Shown here: piece by piece, positions 46,331 through 59,085 of the stretch | Numbering within the stretch: position 1 is the first letter of the stretch | How the letters are laid out: every line of letters starts with the position of its first letter | NCBI RefSeq assembly: GCF_022539505.1 | Contig: NC_061508.1 | Span: 346,779,484-346,843,483 of the forward strand | Length of the DNA stretch: 64,000 nucleotides | From: Lolium rigidum | Lineage: Eukaryota > Streptophyta > Magnoliopsida > Poales > Poaceae | Direction of reading: 5' to 3' | The notes under the pieces: generated by a model | Seen by the model: only the letters and a program-made list of their open reading frames with translations | The model's database searches: none | Told to the model about the DNA's origin: nothing | Program-made: the position numbers and the translations under genes

Positions 46331-47047
46331 ATGGACAACAATGAGCTTCTTATTTTGTTTCCTGATTTAAGACATGGATGGTTTGATGCGAAAATTAAAA
46401 AACCCATGGAACATATTAGCATGAATACTTTGAATACCACTGTTGATAATGATATAGAAAGTTCTAAGCTTGGGGAAGCTGGTTTTCATGATCTTTTTAG
46501 TCCCCCAAGCATTGACGAGAAAATTTTCTTTGATGATACTTTGCCTCCTATTTATGATGATTATAATGATAGTGGTCTTTTGGTGCCACCTACTATGGAG
46601 AGTAAATTTTGTTGTGATTATACTATGCCTCCTACACTTGATGAGAATAATAATGATAGCTACTTTGTTGAATTTGCTCCCACTACAACTAATAAAATTG
46701 ATTATGCTTATGTGGAGAGTAATAATTTTATGCATGAGACTCATGATAAGAATGCTTTATGTGATAGTTATATTGTTGAGTTTGCTCATGATGCTACTGA
46801 AAGTTATTATGAGAGAGGAAAATATGGTTGTAGAAATTTTCATGTTACTAAAATGCCTCTCTATGTGCTGAAATTTTTGAAGCTACACTTGTTTTATCTT
46901 CCTATGCTTGTTACTTTGCTCTTCATGAACTTGTTTATTTACAAGATTCCTATGCATAGGAAGCATGTTAGACTTAAATTTGTTTTGAATTTGCCTCTTG
47001 ATGCTCTCTTTTGTCTCAAATACTATTTCTTGCGAGTGCATCATTAA
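46331..47047 (+). CDS. Conserved protein of a non-autonomous LTR element, one hydrophobic span
   Basis: The ATG at 46331 follows the primer-binding site by about 140 bp. The 238-residue protein is Asp/Asn-rich in its first two thirds, with two similar DD-P-P segments (SIDEKIFFDDTLPPIYDDYN and VPPTMESKFCCDYTMPPTLD). The motif ATESYYERGKYG follows at about 155, then a hydrophobic span (FYLPMLVTLLFMNLFIY, about 191-207). The basic MHRKHVRLK and a closing LPLDALFC...FLRVHH come last. Two related frames (56111-56638 and 62983-63999) keep the C-terminal half. No Gag, protease or polymerase motif is present. Function is unknown; a membrane-associated role is inferred from the hydrophobic segment. 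Confidence 0.7.
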   Translation: MDNNELLILFPDLRHGWFDAKIKKPMEHISMNTLNTTVDNDIESSKLGEAGFHDLFSPPSIDEKIFFDDTLPPIYDDYNDSGLLVPPTMESKFCCDYTMPPTLDENNNDSYFVEFAPTTTNKIDYAYVESNNFMHETHDKNALCDSYIVEFAHDATESYYERGKYGCRNFHVTKMPLYVLKFLKLHLFYLPMLVTLLFMNLFIYKIPMHRKHVRLKFVLNLPLDALFCLKYYFLRVHH

Positions 47048-49613
47048 AACTGCTGAGCCCATCTTAATGGCTAAAAAGAAAGAACTTCTTGGGAGATAAC
47101 CCATGTGTTATTTTGCTACAGTACTTTGTTTTATATTTGTGTCTTGGAAGTTGTTTACTACTGTAGCAACATCTCCTTATCTTAGTTTTGTGTTTTGTTG
47201 TGCCAAGTAAAGTCGTTGATAGAAAGGTTGATACTAGATTTGGATTACTGCGCAGTTCCAGATTTCTTTGCTGTCACGAATCTGGGTCTACCTCCCTGTA
47301 GGTAGCTCAGAAAATTAGGCCAATTTACGTGCATGATCCTCAGATATGTACGCAACTTTCATTCAATTTGGGCATTTTCATCTGAGCAAGTCTGGTGCCC
47401 TTTTAAAATTCGTCTTTACGGACTGTTCTGTTTTGACAGATTCTGCCTTTTATTTCGCATTGCTTGTTTCATCTGTGTTGGGTGGATTTCTTTGTTCCAT
47501 TACCTTCCAGTAGCTTTGAGCAATGTCCAGAAGTGTTAAGAATGATTGTGTCACCTCTGAACATGTGAATTTTTATTATGCACTAACCCTCTAATGAGTT
47601 TGTTTCGAGTTTGGTGTGGAGGAAGTTTTCAAGGGTCAAGAGAGGAGGATGATATACTATGATTAAGAAGAGTGAAAAGTCTAAGCTTGGGGATGCCCCG
47701 TGGTTCATCCCTGCATATTTCAAGAGGACTCAAGCATCTAAGCTTGGGGATGCCCAAGGCATCCCCTTCTTCATCGACAAATTATCAGGTTCCTTCTCTT
47801 GAAACTATATTTTTATTCAGTCACATCTTATGTACTTTACTTGGAGCGTCTGTTTGCTTTTGTTTTTGTTTTTGTTTGAATAAATGCTTGTGTGGGAGAG
47901 AGACACGCTCCGCTGGTTCGTATGAACACATGTGTTCTTAGCTCATAATATTCATGGCGAAGTTTCCTCTTCGTTAAATTGTTATATGGTTGGAATTGGA
48001 AAATGCTACATGTAGTAATTGCTATAATGTCTTGGGTAATATGATACTTGGCAATTGTTGTGCTCATGTTTAAGCTCTTGCATCATATACTTTGCACCCA
48101 TTAGTGAAGAAATACATAGAGCATGCTAAAATTTGGTTTGCATAATTGGTCTCTCTAAGGTCTAGATAATTTCTAGTATTGAGTTTGAACAACAAGGAAG
48201 ACGGTGTAGAATCTTATAATGTTTACAATATGTCTTTTATGTGAGTTTTGCTGCACCGGTTCATCCTTGTGTTTGTTTCAAATAACCTTGCTAGCCTAAG
48301 CCTTGTATCGAGAGGGAATACTTCTCATGCATCCAAAATCCTTGAGCCAACCACTATGCCATTTGTGTCCACCATACCTACCTACTACATGGTATTTCTC
48401 CGCCATTCCAAAGTAAATTGATTGAGTGCTACCTTTAAATTTCCATCATTCGCCTTTGCAATATATAGCTCATGGGACAAAATAGCCTTAAAAACTATTG
48501 TGGTATTGAATATGTACTTATGAACTTTATCTCTTATTAAGTTGCTTGTTGTGCGATAACCATGTTTCTGGGGACGCCATCAACTATTCTTTGTTGAATA
48601 TCATGTGAGTTGCTATGCATGTCCGTCTTGTCTGAAGTAAGAGAGATCTACCACCTTAATGGTTGGAGAATGCATATTGTTAGAGAAGAACATTGGGCCG
48701 CTAACTAAAGCCATGATTCATGGTGGAAGTTTCAGTTTTGGACATATATCCTCAATCTCATATGAGAATAATAATCGTTGCCACATGCTTATGCATTAAA
48801 GAGGAGTCCATTATCTGTTGTCCATGTTGTCCCGGTATGGATGTCTAAGTTGAGAATAATCAAAAGCGAGAAATCCAAAATGCGAGCTTTCTCCTTAGAC
48901 CTTTGTACAGGCGGCATGGAGTTACCCCATTGTGACACTTGGTTAAAACATGTGTATTGCGATGATCCGGTAGTCCAAGCTAATTAGGACAAGGTGCGGG
49001 CACTATTAGTATACTATGCATGAGGCTTGCAACTTGTAAGATATAATTTACATGATACATATGCTTTATTACTACCGTTGACAAAATTGTTTCATGTTTT
49101 CAAAATAAAAGCTATAGCACAAATATAGCAATCGATGCTTTCCTCTTTGAAGGACCTTTCTTTTTACTTCTATGTTGAGTCAGTTCACCTATCTCTCTCC
49201 ACCTCAAGAAGCAAACACTTGTGTGAACTGTGCATTGATTCCTACATACTTGCATATTGCATTTGTTATATTACTCTATGCTGACAATATCCATGAGATA
49301 CACATGTTATAAGTTGAAAGCAACCGCTGAAACTTCATCTTCCTTTGTGTTGCTTCAATACCTCTACTTTGAATTATTGCTTTATGAGTTAACTCTTATG
49401 CAAGACTTATTGATGCTTGTCTTTAAGTACTATTCATGAAAAGTCTTTGCTTTATGATTCACTTGTTTACTCATGTCATTACCATTGTTTTGATCGCTGC
49501 ATTCATTACATATGTTTACAATATGATCAAGTTTATGATGGCATGTCACTCCGGAAATTATCTTTGTTATCGTTTTACCTGCTCGAGACGAGCAGAACTA
49601 AGCTTGGGGATGC
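47048..49613 (+). other. Long non-coding 3' internal domain of element 1
   Basis: 2.5 kb without a plausible gene. It begins with the conserved ggctaaaaagaaagaacttc. It contains purine-tract-like copies aagcttggggatgcc at 47683 and 47740 and ends with the true tract at 49600-49613. Similar sequence is present in element 2 (56640-59085) and, inverted, in element 3 (60718-62982). Confidence 0.75.
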
Positions 49614-51323
49614 TGATACGTCTCCGACGTATCGATAATTTCTTGTGTTCCATGCCACATTATTGATGATATCTACATGTTTTATACACACTTTATGTCA
49701 TATTCGTGCATTTTCTGGAACTAACCTATTAACAAGATGCCAAAGTGCCAGTTCCTCGTTTTCTCGCTGTTTTTGGTTTCGAAATCCTAGTAACGAAATA
49801 TTCTCGGAATCGGACGAAATCAAGACCCAGTGTTCCTATTTTCACCGGAAGCATCCGGAACACACGAGAGGGACCGAGAGGGGGCACCGGGCCCCCGGAC
49901 CATAGGCCGGCGCGGCCCGGGCCCCGGCCGCGCCGCCCTATAGTGTCGTCGCCCCTTCAGCCCTCCTGCGCCGCCTCTTCGCCTATTTAAAGCCTCCGTC
50001 GCGAAAACCCCCTAACGAAGAACGAAACCCACAGAAACCTTCCAGAGCCGCCGCCATCGCGAAGCCAAGATCTGGGGGACAGGAGTCTCTGTTCCGGCAC
50101 CCTGCCGGAGCGGGGAAGTGCCCCCGGAAGGCTTCTCTATCAACACCACCGCCATCTCCATCACCGCTGCTGCTCCCATGAGGAGGGAGTAGTTCTCCAT
50201 CGAGGCTCGGGGCTGTACCGGTAGCTATGTGGTTAATCTCTCTCCTATGTGCTTCAATACAATAATCTCATGAGCTGCCTTACATGATTGAGATTCATAT
50301 GATGATGCTTGTAATCTAGATGTCACTATGCTAGTCAAGTGAGTTTTACTTATGTGATCTCCGGAGACTCCTTGTCCCACGTGTGTAAAGGTGACGAGTG
50401 TGTGCACCGTGTGGGTCTCTTAGGCTATATTTCACAGAATACTTACTCACTCGTTATGAATGGCGTAGTGAAGTGCTTATTTATATCTCTTTACGATTGC
50501 AATGTGTTTTGTATCACAATTTATCTATGTGCTACTCTAGTGATGTTATTAAAGTAGTTTTATTCCTCCCGCACGGTGTAATGGTGACAGTGTGTGCATC
50601 CGTGTTAGTACTTGGCGTATGCTATGATCATGATCTCTTGTAGATTGTGAAGTTAACTATTGCTATGATAGTATTGATGTGATCTATTCCTCCTACATAG
50701 TGTGAAGGTGACAAGTGTGCATGCTTTGTGTTAGTACTTGGTTTAGTCGTGTTGATCTTTCTTGCACTCTAAGGTTATTTAAATATGAACATTGAATTGT
50801 GGAGCTTGTTAACTCCGGCATTGAGGGTTCGTGTAATCCTACGCAATGTGTTCATCATCCAACAAGAGTGTAGAGTATGCATTTATCTATTATGTTATGT
50901 GATCAAAGTTGAGAGTGTCCACTAGTGAAAGTCTATTCCCTAGGCCTTGTTCCTAAATATCGCTATCGCTGCTTGTTTACTTGTTTTTTCGTGTTACTAC
51001 TCGCTCGCAATACTACCACCATCAACCACACGCCAGACAAGCTATTTTCCGGCGCCATTACTACTTGCTCATATTCATTCATACCACCTCGTATTTCACT
51101 ATCTCTTCGCCGAACTAGTGCACCTATTAGGTGTGTTGGGGACACAAGAGACTTCTTGCTTTGTGGTTGCAGGGTTGCATGAGAGGGATATCTTTGACCT
51201 CTTCCTCCCCGAGTTCGATAAACCTTGGGTGATCCACTTAAGGGAAACTTGCTGCTGTTCTACAAACCTCTGCTCTTGGAGGCCCAACACTGTCTACAAG
51301 AATAGAAGCTCCCGTAGACATCA
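49614..51323 (+). repeat. 3' LTR of element 1 (1710 bp)
   Basis: Same sequence as the 5' LTR apart from scattered small differences. Most lie at CAG/CTG/CCG positions, for example ttttctcgctg here against ttttccgctg in the 5' LTR. Confidence 0.92.
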
Positions 51324-51328
51324 AGGTC

Positions 51329-51639
51329 TAACAGAAGTGAAACTTTCTCGGTGAGAAACCTCTACAAACTTATGAACTGGGGAGGTATCGATCATGTAGG
51401 TGCTGGTGAAATCTTCGCCTGGCAACCGATTAAGGGTAGGATCAAGGTCAGAGCTCTTCTGTTCAAACAAAATATTGTGGCTGATGAAAAATGCCCTTTT
51501 GGGTGCAATGCTAGAGAGACAGTAAAACATTTCGCCATGGATTGCATAAGAACCAAGCAAATCCTTGCTCTCGTTGGGATCGACTTAACTGGCATAAGTG
51601 AGATACCAGACATTTATGTTATAGGTAAAGAGAGATGGC
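51329..51639 (+). pseudogene. LINE part 2: C-terminal zf-RVT domain
   Basis: The LINE reading resumes after the AGGTC duplication: FSVRNLYKLMNWGG-type sequence, then the zinc-binding zf-RVT region with KVRALLFKQNIV, CPFGCNARETVKHFAMDC. This domain closes the ORF2 protein of plant L1 elements. The reading is cut at 51640 by a minus-strand LTR. Confidence 0.82.
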
Positions 51640-52422
51640 TGATGCGCGTAGATGACACGTCCGTTGGGAACCCCAAGAGGAAGGTGTGATGCGCACAGCA
51701 GTAAGTTTTCCCTCAGAAAGAAACCAAGGTTTATCGAACCAGTAGGAGCCAAGAAGCACGTTGAAGGTTGATGGCGGAGGAGTGTAGTGCGGCGCAACAC
51801 CAGGGATTCCGGCGCCAACGTGGAACCTGCACAACACAATCACAGAACTTTGCCCCAACGTAACAGCGAGGTTGTCAATCTCACCGGCTTGCTGTAAACA
51901 AAGGATTAGATGTATAGTGTGGATGATGATGGTTGTTTGCAAAGAACAATAAAGAACAATTGCAGCAGATTGTATTTCAGATGTAAAGAATAGGACCGGG
52001 GTCCACAGTTCACTAGTGGTGTCTCTCCCATAAGATAGCAGATGTTGGGTGAACAAATTACAGTTGGGCAATTGACAAATAAAGAAGGCATAACAATGCA
52101 CATACATATATCACGATGAGTACTATGAGATTTAATCAGGGCATTACGACAAAGTACATAGACCGCTATCCGAGCATGCATCTATGCCTAAAAAGTCCAC
52201 CTTCGAGTTATCATCCGAACCCCTCCGGTATTAAGTTGTAAACAACAGACAATTGCATTAAGTATGGTGCGTAATGTAATCAACACAAATATCCTTAGAC
52301 AAAGCATCGATGTTTTATCCCTAGTAGCAACAGCACATCCACAACCTTAGAACTTTCTGTCACTGTCCCAGATTTAATGGAGGCATGAACCCACTATCGA
52401 GCATAAATACTCCCTCTTGGAG
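51640..52422 (-). mobile_element. Minus-strand gypsy LTR fragment, interrupted by element 2
   Basis: Begins tgatgcgcgtagatgacacg on the plus strand, which read in reverse is a grass gypsy LTR 3' end closing in CATCA. Reverse reading also shows ctttctgagggaaaacttac, a stretch familiar from Triticeae LTRs. It abuts the LINE at 51639; the preceding 5 bp, atggc, is a candidate duplication. It continues until element 2 inserts at 52423. It may be the 3' LTR of element 3, whose interior lies on the same strand beyond the gap. Confidence 0.7.
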
Positions 52423-53965
52423 TGATACGTCTCCAACGTATCGATAATTTCTTGTGTTCCATGCCACATTATTGATGTTATCTACATGTTTTATGCACAC
52501 TTTATGTCATATTCGTGCATTTTCTGGAACTAACCTATTAACAAGATGCCGAAGTGCCGGTTCTCGTTTTCTGCTGTTTTTGGTTTCGAAATCCTAGTAA
52601 CGAAATATTCTCGGAATCGGACGAAATCAACGCCCAAGTTCCTATTTTGCCCGGAAGCATCCAGAACACCCGAGAACCGCCAGAGAGGGGGCACAGGGCC
52701 ACCAAACCCTAGGCCGGCGCGGCCAAGGGTGGGGCCGCGCCCCCCTATGGTTTGGCCAGCCCTTCGACCCCCTGGCGCCGCCTCTTCGCCTATAAGAAGC
52801 CCCTGGATCAGAAAACCCGATACCAATTGACGAAACTCCAGAAAAGTTACTGTGGCGCCGCCGCCATCGCGAAACTCCAATTCGGGGGACAGAACTCTGT
52901 TCCGGCACCTGCCGGAGCGGGGAAGTGCCCCCGGAAGGCCTCTCCATCGACACCGCTGCCATCTCCATCGCCACCGCTGCCATCTCCACCGCCATCTTCA
53001 TCACCGCTGCTGCTCCCATGAGGAGGGAGTAGTTCTCCATCGAGGCTCGGGGCTGTACCGGTAGCTATGTGGTTCATCTCTCTTCCATGTACTTCAATAC
53101 AATGATCTCATTGAGATTCATATGAGTTTGTATCACTACTATCTATGTGCTACTCTAGTGATGTTATTAAAGTAGTTCTATTCCTCCCTGCATGTGTGTA
53201 AAGGTGACTAGTGCGTGCACCGTGTGGTTCTTGTCGTAGGCTATGATCATGATCTCTTGTAGATTGTGGAGTTAATTATCATTATGATATTATTGATGTG
53301 ATCTATTCCTCCTACATATGCATGAAGGTTACAAGTGTGCATGCTATGCTAGTACTTGGTTTAGTCTCGTTGATCTATCTTACACTCGAAGGTTACTTAA
53401 ACATGAGCATTATTGTGGAGCTTGTTAACTCCGGCATTGAGGGTTCGTGTAATCCTACGCAATGTGTTCATCATCCAACAAAAGTGTAGAGTATGCATTT
53501 ATCTATTCTGTTATGTGATCAATGTTGAGAGTGTCCACTAGTGAAAGTGTAATCCCTAGGCCTTGTTCCTAAATACTGCTGAGTTACTACTGCTTGTTTA
53601 CTACTGCTGCGTTACTACTGCTTGTTACTTGTTTATCATGCGTTACTACTGCTGCAATACCACCACCATCAACTACACGCCAAGCACTTTTCCGGCACCG
53701 TTGCTATCGCTCATACTTATTTATACCACCTGTATTTCACTATCTCTTCGCCGAACTAGTGCACCTATTTGGTGTGTTGGGGACACAAGAGACTTCTTGC
53801 TTTGTGGTTGCGGGGTTGCATGAGAGGGATATCTTTGACCTCTTCCTCCCCGAGTTCGATAAACCTTGGGTATCCACTTAAGGGAAACTTGCTCGCTGTT
53901 CTACAAACCTCCGCACTTGGAGGCCCAACACCGTCTACAGGAAAGGAGGGGGAACGTAGACATCA
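52423..53965 (+). repeat. 5' LTR of element 2 (1543 bp)
   Basis: Starts TGATACGTCTCCAACG and ends in CATCA before the primer-binding site. It has cctataagaagcccc (52790-52804) where element 1 LTRs have a tatttaaagcc core. Confidence 0.9.
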
Positions 53966-54130
53966 AGCACTTTTCCGGCGCCGTTGCCTGGGGAGGAAAG
54001 GTAAAAAGGCTCTCATACTACGGTCTCAGGTAAAGTATTTTTCTGGCGCCGTTGTGTGTGTGCTCGAAGCTATTTCCTTTAGATCCTGCAATTGCATCTT
54101 TTTGTTTCTTGTTTACACTAGTTAGGCATA

Positions 54131-55523
54131 ATGGAAAACAACAAAAAATTTAGTGAGCTTTTTAATCTTTTTCCTGATTTAGAATTGTTTGATGCGAAAA
54201 TTAAAAAACCTATGGAACCTTATTTGCATGCTAGTAGCGATGTTATTAGTATGAATGCAATTACTCGCTAATGCTATGAAGAAGTCTAAGCTTGGGGAAG
54301 CTAGTTTTTGTGGTCTTTTTAGCTTCCCATCTTTAGGGGAGAAAATTTGTTCCGATAATGCTTTATCTCCCATATGCGATAACTCTAATAATGCTTCGAT
54401 ATTTTAAATCCACCTCGCTGAAAGTATTCCGTATAAAATACCCATGAAAATTATTGAACGTGTTATGGACAATCACTATAAAGGGGATGGAACTGTCCAT
54501 CCTAGAGATCATTTACTGTTTTTGCATGAATTATGCGGGTTATTCAAGTGTGCAGGTATCTCTATGGATGAAGTGAAGAAGAAGCTATTCTCCGTTTCGC
54601 TTGTCCGGTAAAGCGGCGCATTGGTATAAATTGTTGGAGAATAGGCATTCTCTTGGTTGGGAGGAAATTGCATCTCTCTTTTATTCTAAATTTTATCCTC
54701 CGCATGAAGTGCATATTGATAGGAATTATATTTATAACTTTTATCCTCGTGATGGAGAGAGTATTTCTCAAGCGTGGGGGAGATTGAAATCTCTAATGCT
54801 CAAATGTCCCATTCATGAGCTCCCCGTAATGTTATTGTTAACAATTTTTATGCGAGGCTTTCGGGACAACACAAGGACTATCCGGACGCGTGTTCGGAGG
54901 GATCTTTCACAAGCAAGGAGGTTGAAGCTAGGTGGGACCTCCTTGATCGGATTGAGGACAACGCTGAAGGATGGGAGAACAATGAAGGTAAAGAGTCAGG
55001 TATAAATTATGATTATGAATGCATTGAAGCTTTTATGGATACCGATAAATTTCGAAATATGAGTGCTACTTATGGTCTTGACTCTCAAGTTGCTGCAAAT
55101 CTTTATAAAGCCTTTGCTTCTCATTTCGAATTGCCTAAAAATAATTTTGATAAGTATCATGAACCTTTTAAAGAGGCTTGCATGAAGAATGAAATTGTTG
55201 TTAATTATTGCAATAAGCATGCTCAAACTCCTAAGAATGCTATTTCCTATAAGCATGTTAATTTTTGTGGAATACATAGACCTTGTGGAATTAATCAAAT
55301 CAAAGATGAATATTGTATCCATCATGCTAATGAAAAAACTAGAAAGTGGTTTAGGGCTCTAGATGATCTTGGTAAAAAAGTTTGTGCCCTCTATCCTTTT
55401 ATTTGTGAAGTTTGCCATGAAGTGGGTCATTTTAATTTTCAATGTTCCTCCAGTGATATTTTGAACCCAATGAGAGCTGCAAATTTGTATTGTGATGATG
55501 AAATTACTCCTAATCGAGCATGA
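54131..55523 (+). pseudogene. Gag-like protein with CCHC zinc knuckle (element 2)
   Basis: The ATG at 54131 gives MENNKKFSELFNLFPDLELF. A stop and frame changes follow before the capsid-like gag domain: GDGTVHPRDHLLFLHELCGL (54487), SGKAAHWYKLLENRHSLGWE (54604), FYSKFYPPHEVH and DGESISQAWGRLKSLMLKCP. After another frame change near 55005, the reading continues to a perfect CX2CX4HX4C knuckle, CEVCHEVGHFNFQC (about 55408-55449), and stops at 55523. Gag would package element RNA. Here it is broken in at least two places, some possibly consensus errors. Confidence 0.8.
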
Positions 55524-56110
55524 TGAACTTACTTTATTTTTGGGGTGTGAAGAGCTGTCGAGAAAAATCTCTTGGTTACATATGAGTGATCTTGATATTG
55601 ATGATGTCCTGCATGGGTGTTTTTCTTATTGCATTGATAATAGCCATACAAATACTTACATACAAAATATTTTAGAAGATGACACCTTGCCAAAATATGA
55701 TAGGGCCGCTGTGTGTTTTCAACTAATTAATGAAAAGGAGGGATCCTCCCAAGTTTCTTCTATTGTTTCGAAAGTAAATCAGGTTATGCGGACAAGCCAC
55801 CCTTCAAGCCTCTCCCTCCTGAAGAAGGGAACGAGGAGAAGGAAGAGAAGGAGAAGAAGAAGGGAACGAAGAAGAAGAAGAAGAAGAAGAAGAAGGAGAA
55901 TAAAAAGAAAGAGGTAACATCATATCCCCGCGTGAATGAGATAACACTAGGTAACCGTAAGTATGTTGCTCCTAATGATTATTGTGATAATGAATCTGAA
56001 TACGATGATCTTCCTATGCCCTTTACATACATTAGCAATCATAATTTGAATGAGCACACTACTTTTGATATTGCAAATCTCGGGAAATTAATTCTGAAAA
56101 TGATGACAAT
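55524..56110 (+). pseudogene. Charged middle region after Gag (element 2)
   Basis: Overlapping frames give DELTLFLGCEELS and a long purine tract (55830-55915). Depending on frame, this reads as Lys/Glu-rich or Arg-rich low complexity; the Lys/Glu reading leads on to ITLGNRKYVAPNDYCDNESE. It looks like the linker between the Gag part and the hydrophobic C-terminal part, with frameshifts. Confidence 0.55.
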
Positions 56111-56638
56111 GTGCCTCCGATCCCTAATGATTATTATAAAGAATGCTATGATATAGGTTCTAACTATCCTTATGAAACTTGTCATAGTCATGATTGGGTT
56201 ACCAAAAACAATTCCCTTAATATGCAACTTGTTTACCATGTTCAAATTCTTGATAATAATCCTGCTCCAATTACTATTAATGAGAATAACTCTTCTTATG
56301 CCAAATTTAATGATACTTCTATGCATATGAACCATGATAAGAATGTTTTAAGTGATGGGTATATTGTGGATTTCATCAATGATGCTACTGAAAGTTATTA
56401 TGAGAGAGGGAAATATGGTTATATGCATCTTAATAATATTAAGTTTCCCCTCTTTATGTTGAGAATCTTGAAGTTACTCGTGTTTTATCCTCTTATGCTT
56501 GTCACTTTGTTCTTCATGAATTCATTTGTGTACAAGGCTCCTCTTCATAGGAAGCATGTTAGACTTAAATGTGTTTTGAATTTGCCTCTTGATGCTCTCT
56601 TTTGCTTCACATTCTATCTTTTGCGAGTGCATCATTAA
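56111..56638 (+). CDS. Conserved hydrophobic C-terminal protein (element 2)
   Basis: The 175-codon frame contains DATESYYERGKYGYMH, then a hydrophobic span (FYPLMLVTLFFMNSFVY), LHRKHVRLKCVLNLPLDALF and the ending FYLLRVHH. It aligns with the last half of the element 1 protein, although the N-terminal part differs. It is probably the tail of a longer Gag-containing polyprotein, now out of frame with it. Function unknown. Confidence 0.65.
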   Translation: MPPIPNDYYKECYDIGSNYPYETCHSHDWVTKNNSLNMQLVYHVQILDNNPAPITINENNSSYAKFNDTSMHMNHDKNVLSDGYIVDFINDATESYYERGKYGYMHLNNIKFPLFMLRILKLLVFYPLMLVTLFFMNSFVYKAPLHRKHVRLKCVLNLPLDALFCFTFYLLRVHH

Positions 56639-59085
56639 AGCTCGCTGAGCCCATCTTAATGGCTAAAAAGAAAGAACTTCTTGGGAGATAACCCATGTGT
56701 TATTTTGCTACAGTACTTTGTTTTATATTTGTGTCTTGGAAGTTGTTTACTACTGTAGCAACCTCTCCTTATCTTAGTTTTGTGTTTTGTTGTGCCAAGT
56801 TAAGCCGTTGATAGAAAAGTAAGTACTAGATTTGGATTACTGCGCAGTTCCAGATTTCTTTGCTGTCACGAATCTGAGCCCACTGCCCTGCAGGAAGCTC
56901 AGAAAATTATGCCAATTTACGAGCATGATCCTCAGATATGTACGCAACTTTCATTCAATTTGAGCATTTTCGTTTGAGCAGGTCTGGTGGCCTAATAAAA
57001 TCCATCTTTACGGACTGTTCTGTTTTGACAGATTCTGCCTTTTATTTCGCATTGCCTCTTTTGCTATGTTGGATGAATTTCTTTGATCCATTGATGTCCA
57101 GTAGCTTTATGCAATGTCCAGAAGTGTTAAGAATGATTGTGTCACCTCTGAACATGTTAATTTTTATTGTCCACTAACCCTCTAATGAGTTGTTTCGAGT
57201 TTGGTGTGGAGGAAGTTTTCAAGGGTCAAGAGAGGAGGATGATATACTATGATCAAGGAGAGTGAAAGCTCTAAGCTTGGGGATGCACCCGGTGGTTCAC
57301 CCCTGCATATATCAAGAAGACTCAAGCGTCTAAGCTTGGGGATGCCCAAGGCATCCCCTTCTTCATCGACAACATTATCAGGTTCCTCCCCTGAAACTAT
57401 ATTTTTATTCCATCACATCTTATGTGCTTTTTCTTGGAGCGTCTGTTTGTTTGCTTTTGTTTTTGTTTGTGTTTGAATAAATTGGATTACATCATGCTTG
57501 TGTTGGAGAGAGACACGCTCCGCTGGTTCAAATGAACACATGTGTTCTTAGCTCATAATATTCATGGCGAAGTTTCCTCTTCGTTAAATTGTTATATGGT
57601 TGGAATTGGAAAATGATACATGTAGTAATTATTATAATGTCTTGGGTAATGTGATACTTGGCAATTGTTGTGCTCATGTTTAAGCTCTTGCATCATATAC
57701 TTTGCACCTATTAGTGAAGAATACATAGAGCATGCTAAAATTTGGTTTGCATAATTGGTCTCTCTAAGGTCTAGATAATTTCTAGTAAGGTGTTTGAACA
57801 ACAAGGAAGACGATGTATAGTCTTATAATACTTGTAATATGTCTTTTATGTGAGTTTTGCTGTACTAGTTCATCCTTGTGTTTGCCTCAAACAACCTTGC
57901 TAGCCTAAACCTTGTATCGAGAGGGAATACTTCTCATGCATCCAAATACTTGAGCCAACACTATGCCATTTGTGTCCACCATACCTACCTACTACATGGT
58001 ATTTCTCCGCCATTCCAAGGTAAATTGCTTGAGTGCTACCTTTAAACAATTCAAAATTTATTACCTCTTATTTGTGTCAATGTTTTATAGCTCATGAGGA
58101 AGTATGTGGTGTTTATCTTTCAATCTTGTTGGGCAACTTTCACCAATGGACTAGTGGCTTCATCCAGCTTATCCAATAATTTTGCAAAAAGAGCTGGCAA
58201 TGGGATTCCAGTCCCAAATTAACAAACTAAAAATAGACACTCCTCCATGGTATGTGATTGTTGGACGGCACCCGAAGGATTCGGTTAGCCATGGCTTGTG
58301 TAAGCAAAGGTTGGGAGGAGTGTCATCATAATAAAACTAAAATAAAAAGGTACTCCTTCATGGTATGAGATTGTTGGCGGGCACCCGAGGATTCGGTTAG
58401 CCATGGTTTGTGAAAGAAAGGTTGGAAGGAGTGCCACCCAAAAATAAAATAAAATGGGAGCCGCTCTTTGAAGGTTTGTCTGGCAAGGGGGTTAGAGTAC
58501 CCGCTACCATTCGTTGACAACAACATACACCTCTCAAAACTTTATTTTTATGCTCTCTTTATGTTTTCAAAATCAAAGCTCTAGCACAAATATAGCAATC
58601 GATGCTTTCCTCTATGAGGACCATTCTTTTACTTTCAATGTTGAGTCAGTTCACCTATTTCTCTCCACCTCAAGAAGCAAACACTTGTGTGAACTGTGCA
58701 TTGATTCTTACATATTTGCATATTGCATTTGTTATATTGCTTTGCATTGACAATTATCCATGAGATATACATGTTATAAGTTGAAAGCAACCGCTGAAAC
58801 TTAATCTTCTTTTGTGTTGCTTCAATACCTTTACTTTGAATTATTGCTTTATGAGTTAACTCTTATGCAAGACTTATTGATGCTTGTCTTGAAGTGCTAT
58901 TCATGAAAAGTCTTTGCTTTATGATTCACTTGTTTACTCATGTCATACACATTGTTTTGATCGCTGCATTCTCTACATATGCTTTACAAATAGTATGATC
59001 AAGTTTATGATGGCATGTCACTCCAGAAATTATCTTTGTTATCGTTTTACCTGCCGGGACGAGCGAGAACTAAGCTTGGGGATGC
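56639..59085 (+). other. Long non-coding 3' internal domain of element 2
   Basis: Similar to 47048-49613 for most of its length, starting with ggctaaaaagaaagaacttc at about 56658. It has purine-tract-like copies at 57273 and 57332 and the terminal one at 59072. It contains two adjacent similar segments around 58215-58330 and 58331-58450 (catggtatg, attgttgg, cacccga, ggattcggttagccatgg). No gene. Confidence 0.75.

Larger units (their letters stand above)
44474..51323 (+). mobile_element. Non-autonomous gypsy-like LTR retrotransposon (element 1), TSD AGGTC
   Basis: LTRs are at 44474-46166 and 49614-51323, both TG...CA (TGATACGTCTCC to GTAGACATCA). The 5-bp duplication AGGTC lies at 44469-44473 and 51324-51328. 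A primer-binding site resembling the tRNA-Asp complement (cggcgccgttgccgg, 46177-46191) follows the 5' LTR, and a purine tract (aagcttggggatgc, 49600-49613) precedes the 3' LTR. The only protein frame is 46331-47047. Reverse transcriptase, integrase and protease are absent, so it must use proteins from a relative. The LTRs are nearly identical outside CHG-type sites, pointing to recent insertion. It splits the LINE. Confidence 0.93.

Noticed and set aside
55800..55917. Arg-rich stretch as a nuclear-localisation or RNA-binding domain
   Set aside because: It comes from a purine-only repeat read in one frame; the alternative frame gives Lys/Glu low complexity that connects better to the following element protein.
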